Origin: Cyrtodaria siliqua
Lineage: Eukaryota; Mollusca; Bivalvia; Adapedonta; Hiatellidae
Assembly: GCA_037043455.1 (NCBI GenBank)
Contig: JAWPHD010010309.1
Location: 30,983 to 94,982, forward strand
Length of the DNA stretch: 64,000 nucleotides
Direction: 5' to 3'
In this document: positions 59,701 to 64,000 of the stretch, piece by piece
Numbering within the stretch: position 1 is the stretch's first letter
Layout of the letters: every line of letters starts with the position of its first letter
Program-made: the position numbers and the translations under genes
The notes under the pieces: model-generated
What the model saw: the letters and a program-made list of their open reading frames with translations, nothing else
The model's database searches: none
Told to the model about the DNA's origin: nothing

Positions 59701-62367
59701 TATCATAAGTTCACAGTTTGCAGTGAATTTTTGTCCTTTAAAGTTTGCAGTTTGCAGAGCTCGTCTTCGTCATCTTGTATTGGTCAGACAATTGTATGGG
59801 ACATATTTTTTTTATTACCACACTCCACAAGTGGAAGAACCAGTTAATGATGCCTTGTTTGCTGGAGATAATAACCTGGCGGGGATATCTTTAATTTACA
59901 CTGTTACGTTTTTATTGTGGAATGGACGAGAATAGGGAAAGTGTGAGGTTTGGTGCGCCTAGAACCTGGGTAAACCCCCACACCCACCCCTCCCTACTCC
60001 AGCGACATTTTTTTTTGCCCCTGACCGTTCAAAGGCGGGTAGCCGTATTGCCAACCCTTTTATGGTTTGTGAATGCCAATATCTTGCCTTTTAATTTATT
60101 TTTGTAGTTTTTATTTGTTTCTGTTTCTGTGCGTGTCTGTGGTTGACTGCGGTCATTGAATGCTACATTTCCTGAGTTCGACCTTTTATATTTACTTTTA
60201 AAACGTCGCATAAATAATCTCCTTTCCACAGAACATGAGAAGCACGGAATTTGGAATTACTCGTCTTTGGAATTTATGTTTATGGGAACACACAATATAT
60301 CAATACATGTTTAACTGAGTAAGAACTTGAATCGTGCAGTTTTTTTAAAATTCATTGATCGGTTAAAAAAGCAAAAGCAAAATTATCGTTTAATATCTTG
60401 CCATGTGTAATAGTGACCAGTCTCCTTACAACCAAGAGTGAGCATTCAGTTCCTCCACTGTTTTTAATTGTTATATCACTATATCAAGATGCACTTGAAA
60501 TTATAAACCCTTGCAATAAAAACACTGATAAGGTAAATCACTTAAGAAGCAACAAACACAACCAAAGAGAATAAAATAGTAGACTCGGTTTTTATTGAGT
60601 CTGTTCATGAAGAGGGTAATATAAGAAGCAAAAAATCGCACGCCCACTAGCACCGGCTTTTAAGCGGTATTCTACTTCAAAGCCACCATACATTGGGGCT
60701 TTGTTGCCTAAAGGACCCAGAAAACATAGCACAACTGATTCGTAGCACGAGAGACTTTTTAACAAACATTTATTTTTAAATTAAAATTTATTTAAGATGT
60801 ATGAATATTTGCAAAGAAAAATATGGTTTTATATCATTTTTTGAAAATACTTTACTGTCTGAAATTGTTTCATTTAATGCAAATATCATCGCAAAACACA
60901 TCGTCATATTGCAATACAATGATAAAACCAAAACATAATTCAAACATTAGGTACTTTTTTTCAACGAAATCTAGAATCGACGTATATTTACAGGTGTTCC
61001 TTTCCTATCTGCCGGTCCTCTTAGCGGCAACTCTCAAAACTTAAATAACAATTTACGTTCATTTCCGCTTTCAGTTTTCTATACAACACGTTTTCTTTAA
61101 TTTATGTTAGTATTCCTTTGTGGTGTTAAAGGAATGTATACACTTATCAAAGATTCGTTTAACACCTTTCCTTTCCCATATCGCATTTTAAAAAGAGGTT
61201 TTAACAGAAACTTTGTTAATGAATGGCAAGCGAATATACTGTTTTTTATTATACCACGGCCTAACATACTTTATATGAAACGGTTAAAAATACAAATAGC
61301 AACAATAACTGATGCATTAAATCGCCATTTAATGTATGCTTTATTGCATTATAGAGAAGGACACTCATTGACCTCCCTGGCCAGGGATGGTAAAGACGCT
61401 GTGTTTGTTATAACCTTCTCGCCTCTCACCGCTGCGGTTTCGAATTCCATTTGGACTCGACTTGTAAGTGAGAAGAAATGTCGATTCTTACGGATGAGTG
61501 GAAGGTATACAGTACTGGTTTCTACCCCAGGAAAACGTTGTGTAGTATGCTCTCCACCAGTAACAAATCGATCGTCCATTTGTAGCTTAAAATCTCCCAA
61601 CCCTCTCACTATTGAACTTTGAATTAATGACAATGAAGAAATAGCTTACTAACCGTTACAAAGGCTTTTACAGGGCGGTATCACGTGGGGTAGGTACTGT
61701 GGCCAGACATGGAGCACCTTTGGCAATCATAGGCGGAAACACCGCGAACAACATGGAATGTTTTGTAACAACGGGTAGCGTGATTAATGCTGGCGAACAG
61801 CTGTACCATCTCGCTGATGCTTGGGTAAGGGACTTCTTTGGCCGGCAAAATTAGGGAAAGGACACTTTCTCAGATCCGATAGCCTTGGACACATCTCTTC
61901 TTCATTTTTTAAGACATATCCCCGCTGTGTCGAAAACATTATCAATTAAGTGTTGATTTTCATATATGTTTTTTGAATCGCTGTGTCGAAAACAATATTA
62001 CCAGTTTAAATTATGATCTTTTTCATAAAAAATTTTTAATAACTTAATGCATTCTCCTAGTGCATGCATTTGCCATCATTGTAGTATTTATTCTGCTAAT
62101 ATGTTTAAGGGATTAACAATTTTTCTTTACTTCCGTAATAACGTTGGTTTTACTATATGGGAGTTTCACTAAAAACTTGCAACTTGATCAGACCGAAACC
62201 GTGATCAATAATTATGTAAACTTTTAAGTTTTTAATCATATACGAAGATGCTGATTATTTTCTATAGAAAATAGGATGATAAAAATACAGACATGTAATT
62301 ACTCAATAGTTAATATTACGTTCATCACTTACACTAATTAAATTTCGGAATATTTATCCTTTAAACC

Positions 62368-62406
<39 letters not shown>

Positions 62407-63939
62407 ACGTACGTTTATAAGGATCTGGAGTACATATTGTTTCGGGGTCATCCGAATCCGGAAGAAAGTGGCGCAGTCAAGGAGATCGAGTGATATTAGT
62501 TTACATAAAAAACAGGTTGCCAAACACCGGCTGAAAGAAAGAAACAACGATATAAGTATAAACACATGAATGATCATGTATATATGAATACAAATTAAAT
62601 TAAACTTTGACTGGACACAAATACTTCTGTCTGCTTTTCAAATATAAAATATGGTTTAAAAAAATAGCGTGCTTATTATGTGTTATATTGCTGTTAATAA
62701 TTGATGCCTTGCTTGTTATAGTTTAAAGCCATGGCGGGGGATATCTTTATTTACACTGTTCCATTTTATATTAGGATGACAGTAGGGCAAGAGTGAGGTT
62801 TGGGTGCACCCTAGAAACCGCTTTAAATCCTCATTTGCCTTTTTTTGCCACTGACCGTTCCAAGGGGGAGCCCTATTGTTGTCCAACCTTTTATGTTTGT
62901 GATGTCATATCTTGCTTTATATTCAGATTTGTAATTATTATTTGTTTCTGCGCGTGTTTTGGTTTGAATGTGGTCCTTGAATGCTACATTTCCTGTCTGA
63001 TTATTCATTATACCAAAAACCAATGCATACACACGCATTCAGGACAATAACAAAGTTTATATTGATGAAACATAAATTACAGTTTCAAGATCTACGAAGA
63101 TTAAAAATGGTAAGCAACATTTCAAAATGGTACGCAGATGTTTTTATTGCAATGCATTAACCTTTCATTTGTAACATATTTATGCAAGGAAAAAAACCTG
63201 AAACTATATTGTTTAGAGTGCTTGTCTGGGCATAGATTTTTCTCCACTTGCCTACGGCAATTTGCATAGTATATACACGCACTATATATAAATAAAAGGA
63301 ATGATTTCAACAAGTAAAGATTTTTTGTTTAACAAATCGTGAACATTATTTAAGAAAATTAAGTTTACATTAAACTACCTCACAAAATTATTTCAGTGTG
63401 TCTTAATGTAGATTTGTCCACCACATTAAAAGTATTTTCGAAAGTAAACAATAAATCTTTTTTATTTTTTAACTTTTTTGATGGAGTAGAAATGACTTGA
63501 ACACATCTTTTTGTGTGTGTGTTAGGATTGTCAACAGACATTTGGTTTTGCAAATAGAGATTCAATTACTATTACCACTAGAATGCGTGTTTTCCTGATA
63601 TATAATTTATTTAGGTATTTTTGTTTTTTGTAATGAAAATGATAAAAAGAACTTTGGCCAAAAAAAAAGCGCAACACGCATTAGGAAAACTTACATCGGG
63701 CAGTATGATCTACAGAGGGTGGGAGTGCTTTGTTTCGGGTGGCAATTTGGGTTGATAACACAGCACACCAGAAAATCTCGGTCCGCACGAGCTATATAAA
63801 ACAAGTCCTGAAACGTTCTCTCTGCTTTCCACGACTTCCGACGGCCGTCGATGACCCCAACAGATTTGGGCAAAGTCGTTATAGGGACCATTTTGTATAA
63901 TTCGCAACATGAGGTCAACGATAGAGGTCAAACAGACAC
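34738..63939 (-). CDS. Gene 2: corin-like mosaic serine protease (Fz-LDLa-LDLa-SRCR-S1), 5' incomplete
   Basis: The model runs on the minus strand: 63939-63695 and 62530-62410 (Frizzled CRD), 54006-53872 (LDLa), 47264-47148 (LDLa), 46679-46547, 45378-45265 and 44673-44624 (SRCR), 42288-42108, 37618-37347, 36400-36243 and 34914-34738 (peptidase S1). From the first LDLa exon to the stop, phases agree at all eight junctions and close to 445 codons plus TAA. The order matches the C-terminal half of corin, the type II transmembrane protease that activates natriuretic propeptides in vertebrates; the molluscan substrate is unknown. The triad His, Asp and Ser, the IVGG activation site and Asp189 are all present. 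The N-terminal anchor and any earlier modules would be beyond 63939. The Frizzled exons seem frame-broken (see their entries). An alternative is a secreted mosaic protease of another subfamily. Confidence 0.75.
35395..35512 (-). repeat. Family B element
   Basis: GGTGGACCTTTGGAAATGGC through TGTTCATGAACGGTAGTG. Perfect 7-bp hairpin stem CAGTCTC/GAGACTG at 35446-35468. Confidence 0.85.
35693..35945 (-). repeat. Family A element, nearly full
   Basis: CTGAAAAGGGGGTCCCTTGG, GCAGCAAACAAGAGAG, then CGGTTTTATTGAGCCTATTCATGA, followed by the inner half with CCTCTTTAAAACCCC, GGGCTTGATGATCCCAAAGG and GTCGGGACGGC. Shows the full element to be about 250 bp. Confidence 0.75.
35950..36070 (-). repeat. Family A element, second copy
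   Basis: Directly follows the previous copy: AGAAAGGGGATCCCCTGG, a duplicated CCTTGGAAGCAACAGACAC, and hairpin CAGACT...AGTCTG at 36031-36053. It ends 170 bp before the protease exon 36243-36400. Confidence 0.75.
36243..36400 (-). CDS. Gene 2 exon: protease, S1-pocket part
   Basis: A 158-nt exon between TTTAACACAG and GTAAGT. It reads [20 protein letters not shown] and later [10 protein letters not shown] and HDACS. Two Cys form the usual C168-C182 pair. The Asp of DACS corresponds to Asp189 of chymotrypsin numbering, predicting cleavage after Arg or Lys. It ends in phase 0 exactly before GDSGG. Confidence 0.9.
37347..37618 (-). CDS. Gene 2 exon: protease middle part with catalytic Asp
   Basis: A 272-nt exon between TATTTCAG and GTATGT, phase 2 in and phase 1 out. 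It reads [32 protein letters not shown] and RCLAIGWGK. The Asp of DNDIAL (codon at 37485-37483) is the triad Asp; RPICLP carries the Cys that pairs with the pro-piece. The TA-flanked repeat block 37714-41557 begins only 96 bp upstream of this exon in the intron. Confidence 0.9.
37954..38553 (+). mobile_element. Outer LINE, 5' segment of the remnant
   Basis: Reverse-transcriptase C-terminal region: [52 protein letters not shown], then with frame breaks [17 protein letters not shown]. 5'-truncated. It is interrupted at 38553 by the minus-strand LINE and resumes at 40946. Confidence 0.85.
38554..40939 (-). mobile_element. Inner LINE insertion (minus strand)
   Basis: Reverse transcriptase pieces in order from 40939: [56 protein letters not shown], the catalytic FADDMAIVG near 40190, then [12 protein letters not shown] and a CCHC-like end (YCLIC ... 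EDEFHF). Several frame breaks. The 3' UTR contains a 220-bp tandem duplication with (ATT)n tracts and ends in (GTCT)n. The insertion is bounded by the 6-bp repeat ATAACA (38548-38553 and 40940-40945). Confidence 0.85.
38640..39085 (-). repeat. 220-bp tandem duplication with (ATT)n
   Basis: Two units, each with ATGGTGAAATATATACAAAT, an (ATT)n tract (38695-38740 and 38908-38950) and GAGTAGGAGGTTGAACTAAG. Lies in the 3' UTR of the inner LINE. Confidence 0.8.
40946..41509 (+). mobile_element. Outer LINE, 3' segment
   Basis: Continues in frame from the segment ending at 38553: [31 protein letters not shown], then after a stop [19 protein letters not shown] and [11 protein letters not shown], a CCHC-like end of the ORF. 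It finishes with a TTCTG repeat at 41490-41507. Confidence 0.8.
41994..42137 (-). repeat. 36-bp x 4 tandem repeat carrying catalytic-His codon and splice donor
   Basis: Four head-to-tail 36-mers start at 41994, 42030, 42066 and 42102. Copy 42102-42137 is the genuine 3' end of the protease exon with its donor; the other three lie in the intron directly downstream. In the gene's orientation each copy contains the codons for [10 protein letters not shown] and then GTAAGT (GTTAGT in copy 42066). Copy 41994 is identical to the exon copy, 42030 differs by one base, 42066 by several. Confidence 0.95.
42108..42288 (-). CDS. Gene 2 exon: protease activation site and catalytic His
   Basis: The exon, after CTTTCAG, encodes [13 protein letters not shown] followed by [18 protein letters not shown] and ends [10 protein letters not shown]. 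Arg-Ile-Val-Gly-Gly is the zymogen cleavage site; the Cys of the pro-piece normally stays disulfide-linked to the catalytic chain. The active-site His codon is at 42119-42121. The donor GTAAGT is at 42107. Reading into the intron gives TAA at once (42106-42104). The last 30 bases plus the donor belong to a 36-bp unit repeated three more times in the intron (see the repeat at 41994-42137). Confidence 0.9.
42535..43275 (-). repeat. tRNA-derived SINE split by a MITE
   Basis: Reverse orientation: head at 43190-43262 (minus-strand CTCCTTGGCCGAATGGTTAACG and GCGGGTTCGAATCCC, a Leu/Ser-type tRNA shape) and tail at 42535-42648 ending in (TTTG)n. The two halves are separated by the element 42649-43137. 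Intron of gene 2. Confidence 0.8.
42649..43137. mobile_element. hAT-like MITE with 8-bp target duplication
   Basis: The ends are inverted (CGGATCCAG near the left, CTGGATCCGCCCCTG at the right), and flanking CCGAACAC at 42641-42648 and 43138-43145 is an 8-bp direct repeat, the hAT hallmark. Ends of the CAGGGGCGGATCCAGGA type are widespread in invertebrates. The inside is a 160-bp direct duplication (42708-42860 and 42872-43030). Confidence 0.85.
44340..44480 (+). repeat. Family C repeat fragment
   Basis: CCGTCTGACCGTTCCAAGTC followed by GTAACCCTGTC and TTTGTGTTGTGTATTGTCC; a diverged inner part of family C. Confidence 0.55.
44624..44673 (-). CDS. Gene 2 exon: SRCR domain, end
   Basis: A 50-nt exon between ATTTTCAG and GTAAGA encodes [16 protein letters not shown]. 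The C-x-x-G-x-V-V-S-I-x-C core is the typical end of the SRCR stem domain in type II transmembrane proteases, placed directly before the protease pro-region cysteine. A second AG two bases downstream forms a tandem acceptor, but phase selects the first. Confidence 0.8.
45265..45378 (-). CDS. Gene 2 exon: SRCR domain, middle
   Basis: A 114-nt exon after TTTGGCAG. The frame matching its neighbours reads [15 protein letters not shown], then [15 protein letters not shown], and exits at a GTAGGT donor at 45264 in phase 2. Another frame is open to a GTAGTT donor at 45245 and also reaches the next exon, but that frame enters out of phase and lacks SRCR resemblance, so it was not chosen. NVT and NSS are potential N-glycosylation sites. 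Confidence 0.7.
46547..46679 (-). CDS. Gene 2 exon: SRCR domain, first part
   Basis: A 133-nt exon between TATTCAG and a GTAGGA donor. It reads [21 protein letters not shown] and ATTTVCLQL, which is the G-x-V ... W-x-x-VC-x-x-x-W ... vC-x-x-L signature of a scavenger-receptor cysteine-rich domain. Phase 1 entry, phase 2 exit. Confidence 0.85.
47148..47264 (-). CDS. Gene 2 exon: LDL-receptor class A repeat 2
   Basis: A 117-nt class 1-1 exon between AATTAAG and GTATGA encodes [26 protein letters not shown] and SSDEREC: six cysteines in LDLa spacing. The usual DGSDE is TSSDE here, but the last Asp-Glu pair remains. The acceptor has a weak pyrimidine tract; phase agreement on both sides supports it. 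Confidence 0.9.
47679..47829. repeat. Hairpin, MITE-like
   Basis: 48-bp imperfect arms 47679-47726 and 47782-47829 (GTTAAATACAAAATA... paired with ...TATTTTGTATTTAAC) with a partial third copy of the stem in the loop. Confidence 0.7.
48199..48260 (+). repeat. 31-bp direct duplication
   Basis: CTTTCACAGAACGCTTTTAT plus TTCTGTGAA twice in tandem. Each unit can itself form a small hairpin (TTTCACAGAA/TTCTGTGAA). Confidence 0.85.
48285..52243 (+). repeat. 53-bp satellite array, about 75 copies
   Basis: The unit AATAAATACAGTAAAGGAGG, TCCTTCAGAAGCAACGAACA, CAAACAAGAGAAC is repeated for almost 4 kb with few single-base variants (GGAGG/GCAGG/GGAGA, GAAGCAA/GAAACAA). The unit equals the outer end of family A. 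Hydrophobic minus-strand frames of 60-95 codons ([18 protein letters not shown]) are artefacts of the array. Located in the intron between the two LDLa exons. Confidence 0.95.
52244..52400 (-). repeat. Family A remainder at the satellite edge
   Basis: After the last satellite unit the sequence continues as the inner part of family A: TCTGTTCGTGAGTACC, CCTCTCACGCC, GGCTTAAGCGGTATTCTCC. A 50-bp segment (GATGAATGGCCACCC-type) is then repeated. Confidence 0.7.
53123..53331 (+). repeat. Family C repeat copy
   Basis: CTGGTTTAAACCCCCAGCGG, CCACTGACCGTTCCAAGG, ending at the border of the hairpin MITE. Confidence 0.8.
53330..53760. mobile_element. Hairpin MITE copy 2 (reverse of 11824-12420)
   Basis: Reverse-oriented counterpart of about 12280-11870, including TTTTCTGCCTAATAAAG, CCTCGGCGTTTATTGTAC, GACGTCAGTCATGCACG and the 135-bp hairpin at 53612-53745. 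Confidence 0.8.
53872..54006 (-). CDS. Gene 2 exon: LDL-receptor class A repeat 1
   Basis: A 135-nt class 1-1 exon between ATGCAG and GTGAGT encodes a complete LDLa module: [28 protein letters not shown] and a final Cys. Six cysteines and the Asp/Glu calcium-ligand cluster (D-x-x-x-D-C-x-D-G-S-D-E) are all present. LDLa modules bind calcium and protein ligands and act as stem modules in transmembrane proteases. The linker after SDE is longer than usual ([11 protein letters not shown]). Confidence 0.9.
54290..54830 (+). repeat. Family C repeat copy split by a palindromic SINE tail
   Basis: CTGATGTTCGTCTTCAATCT before, and TGACAATTCATTAAGTAC with CTATTAATGTTGCCTAAT after, the palindrome at 54409-54579. 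Confidence 0.65.
54409..54579. repeat. Palindromic SINE tail
   Basis: (TTTG)n followed by TATGGTGTTTTACGTCATTT on the left and the exact complement with (CAAA)n on the right, about 68-bp arms around a 35-bp centre with GCCTCCACCAC. This is the 3' end of the tRNA-derived SINE in head-to-head form. Confidence 0.85.
55014..55100 (+). repeat. 50-bp direct duplication
   Basis: AGAGCTATTCATTCCCTACC plus GAATGA twice, 50 bp apart. Confidence 0.85.
55279..56233 (+). mobile_element. Mariner transposase relic
   Basis: Pieces in order: [20 protein letters not shown] and FIARWIPH (HTH region), VTWDE-type first catalytic Asp (CYLGRDMHS is the shadow frame; the in-family reading is near 55660-55675), [30 protein letters not shown] and PCD (third catalytic Asp), ending GEYFEGM and a stop at 56231-56233. 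Family order and length fit mariner (about 345 residues). A stop at 55564, several frame breaks and loss of the HDNAPAH-type second Asp block show it is dead. Intron of gene 2. Confidence 0.85.
56305..56555 (-). repeat. Family A element, full length
   Basis: ATACTGAAAAGAAATCCCTTGG to GTAGTCGGGGCAAC and GACCGCCAC. Hairpin CAGACT...AGTCTG at 56366-56388. It starts about 70 bp after the mariner relic. Confidence 0.8.
56560..58105 (-). other. Gene 2 intron, unassigned
   Basis: No exon or repeat recognised. A short + frame at 57314 ([20 protein letters not shown]) is soon closed by stops and has no other support. Confidence 0.4.
58110..58400 (+). repeat. Family C repeat copy
   Basis: TGGCGAGGAGTATCTTTATT, GTGTGAGGTTTTGGTGCACC, AATGACCAATTCCAAGGCGG. 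Confidence 0.8.
59850..60215 (+). repeat. Family C repeat copy
   Basis: GGCGGGGATATCTTTAATTT, GTGTGAGGTTTGGTGCGCC, CCTGACCGTTCAAAGGCGGG. Confidence 0.8.
60505..60765 (-). repeat. Family A element, full length
   Basis: AACACTGATAAGGTAAATCA, AGAAGCAACAAACACAACC, hairpin AGACTC...GAGTCT at 60581-60602, TGTTCATGAAG, CACCGGCTTTTAAGCGG, GGGGCTTTGTTGCC. Confidence 0.8.
61385..61570 (+). repeat. tRNA-derived SINE body fragment
   Basis: CTCGCCTCTCACCGCTGCGG, ACTTGTAAGTGAGAAG, GTCGATTCTTACGGATG. The 3' end of the 172-codon frame starting at 61104 is read through this repeat, which argues against that frame being a gene. Confidence 0.75.
62371..62402. repeat. (TA)n microsatellite
   Basis: About 16 TA units directly downstream of the Frizzled exon end in gene 2. 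Confidence 0.9.
62410..62530 (-). CDS. Gene 2 exon: Frizzled CRD, end, possible second frameshift
   Basis: A strong acceptor (GTTTCTTTCTTTCAG) precedes 62530. The phase inherited from the previous exon reads RCLATCFLC and then LDLLDCATF, similar to the late part of a Frizzled CRD. The natural continuation, [17 protein letters not shown], lies one frame away and ends at a GTACGT donor in phase 1, exactly as required by the first LDLa exon. Without a shift the exon can also be closed by a donor four bases later (GTATAC), but the product then loses the Cys-containing end. Inference from pattern and phase; the exon borders a (TA)n tract at 62371-62402. Confidence 0.35.
62700..63020 (+). repeat. 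Family C repeat copy
   Basis: ATGGCGGGGGATATCTTTAT, GAGTGAGGTTTGGGTGCACC, CCACTGACCGTTCCAAGG. Confidence 0.8.
63695..63939 (-). CDS. Gene 2 exon: Frizzled CRD, first part, apparent frameshift
   Basis: After the acceptor TTGCAG (63945-63940), only the frame starting with two partial bases is open, and it passes GPYND near 63886. The best Frizzled match, LPKSVGV ... [11 protein letters not shown] ... CRSYCP, is in another frame, which is blocked by TGA at 63930-63928. The frame open at the acceptor in turn stops at 63712-63710, just before the GTAAGT donor at 63694. The LP-to-FLxC spacing is the one expected in a Frizzled CRD. So a one-base shift is needed near 63885-63915, meaning a damaged exon or a sequencing error. 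The exon ends in phase 2, which fits the next exon. Confidence 0.5.
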
Positions 63940-64000
63940 CTGCAATTAAAGTAAAGAAAAAGAATATAGATGAGAAACAAAACAGCGTGTATGTGTATCA

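Noticed and set aside
61104..61622. 172-codon open frame
   Set aside because: Its last third is a SINE fragment and the rest shows no domain, so it is probably chance.

Overview
The window looks like nuclear DNA of an animal, most likely a bivalve or other lophotrochozoan. It is AT-rich, genes are cut into short exons separated by kilobase introns with GT..AG borders, and most of the sequence is repeats of a kind common in mollusc genomes: tRNA-derived SINEs with GTTT/AAAC tails, hairpin MITEs, LINE and mariner relics, and minisatellites. The species assignment is inference only. Two protein-coding genes can be read by splice-site and phase matching. They converge tail to tail and both run off the window.

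Gene 1 (+ strand, 541-25727) is the 3' part of a gene with eight exons here, including a 15-nt microexon. Exon phases agree across all seven junctions and give 310 codons plus a stop. The first exon resembles the DBB (Dof/BCAP/BANK) domain of PI3K-adaptor scaffolds. The rest is a Ser/Pro-rich tail ending with Tyr motifs suited to SH2 binding. No ankyrin repeats were found after the DBB-like exon, although relatives have them.

Gene 2 (- strand, about 63939 down to 34738) is a modular trypsin-like serine protease with the order Frizzled CRD, LDLa, LDLa, SRCR, peptidase S1. This matches the C-terminal half of corin-type transmembrane proteases. The nine exons from the first LDLa to the stop join in phase (445 codons plus stop), with the His-Asp-Ser triad and a trypsin-type Asp189 visible. 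The two Frizzled exons upstream appear to carry one-base frame breaks, so the gene copy may be damaged or the assembly may have errors there. The exon with the active-site His ends in a 36-bp segment, containing the His codon and splice donor, that occurs four times in tandem.

Repeats by region: 2.15-3.24 kb is a 1.1-kb palindrome; 4.30-5.93 kb is a 29-bp minisatellite; 7.5-7.8 kb is a TAC/TGC microsatellite; 10.0-11.7 kb is a modular repeat with about 165-bp units; 11.8-12.4 kb and 53.3-53.8 kb hold two inverted copies of a hairpin MITE; 17.7 and 20.3-20.9 kb are palindromes; 25.9-34.7 kb is the intergenic gap with a 41-bp-TIR MITE at 28.5 kb; 37.7-41.6 kb is a LINE inside a LINE inside a TA-flanked inverted-repeat pair; 42.5-43.3 kb is a SINE split by a hAT-like MITE with an 8-bp target duplication; 48.3-52.2 kb is a 53-bp satellite of about 75 copies grown from a dispersed element; 55.3-56.2 kb is a dead mariner. 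Two related dispersed families (here A and B) share a small hairpin whose stem shows compensatory changes. A third family (C) occurs eight times, always in + orientation. I see no CRISPR, operon or defence-type system; the notable content is eukaryotic gene structure and repeat biology.
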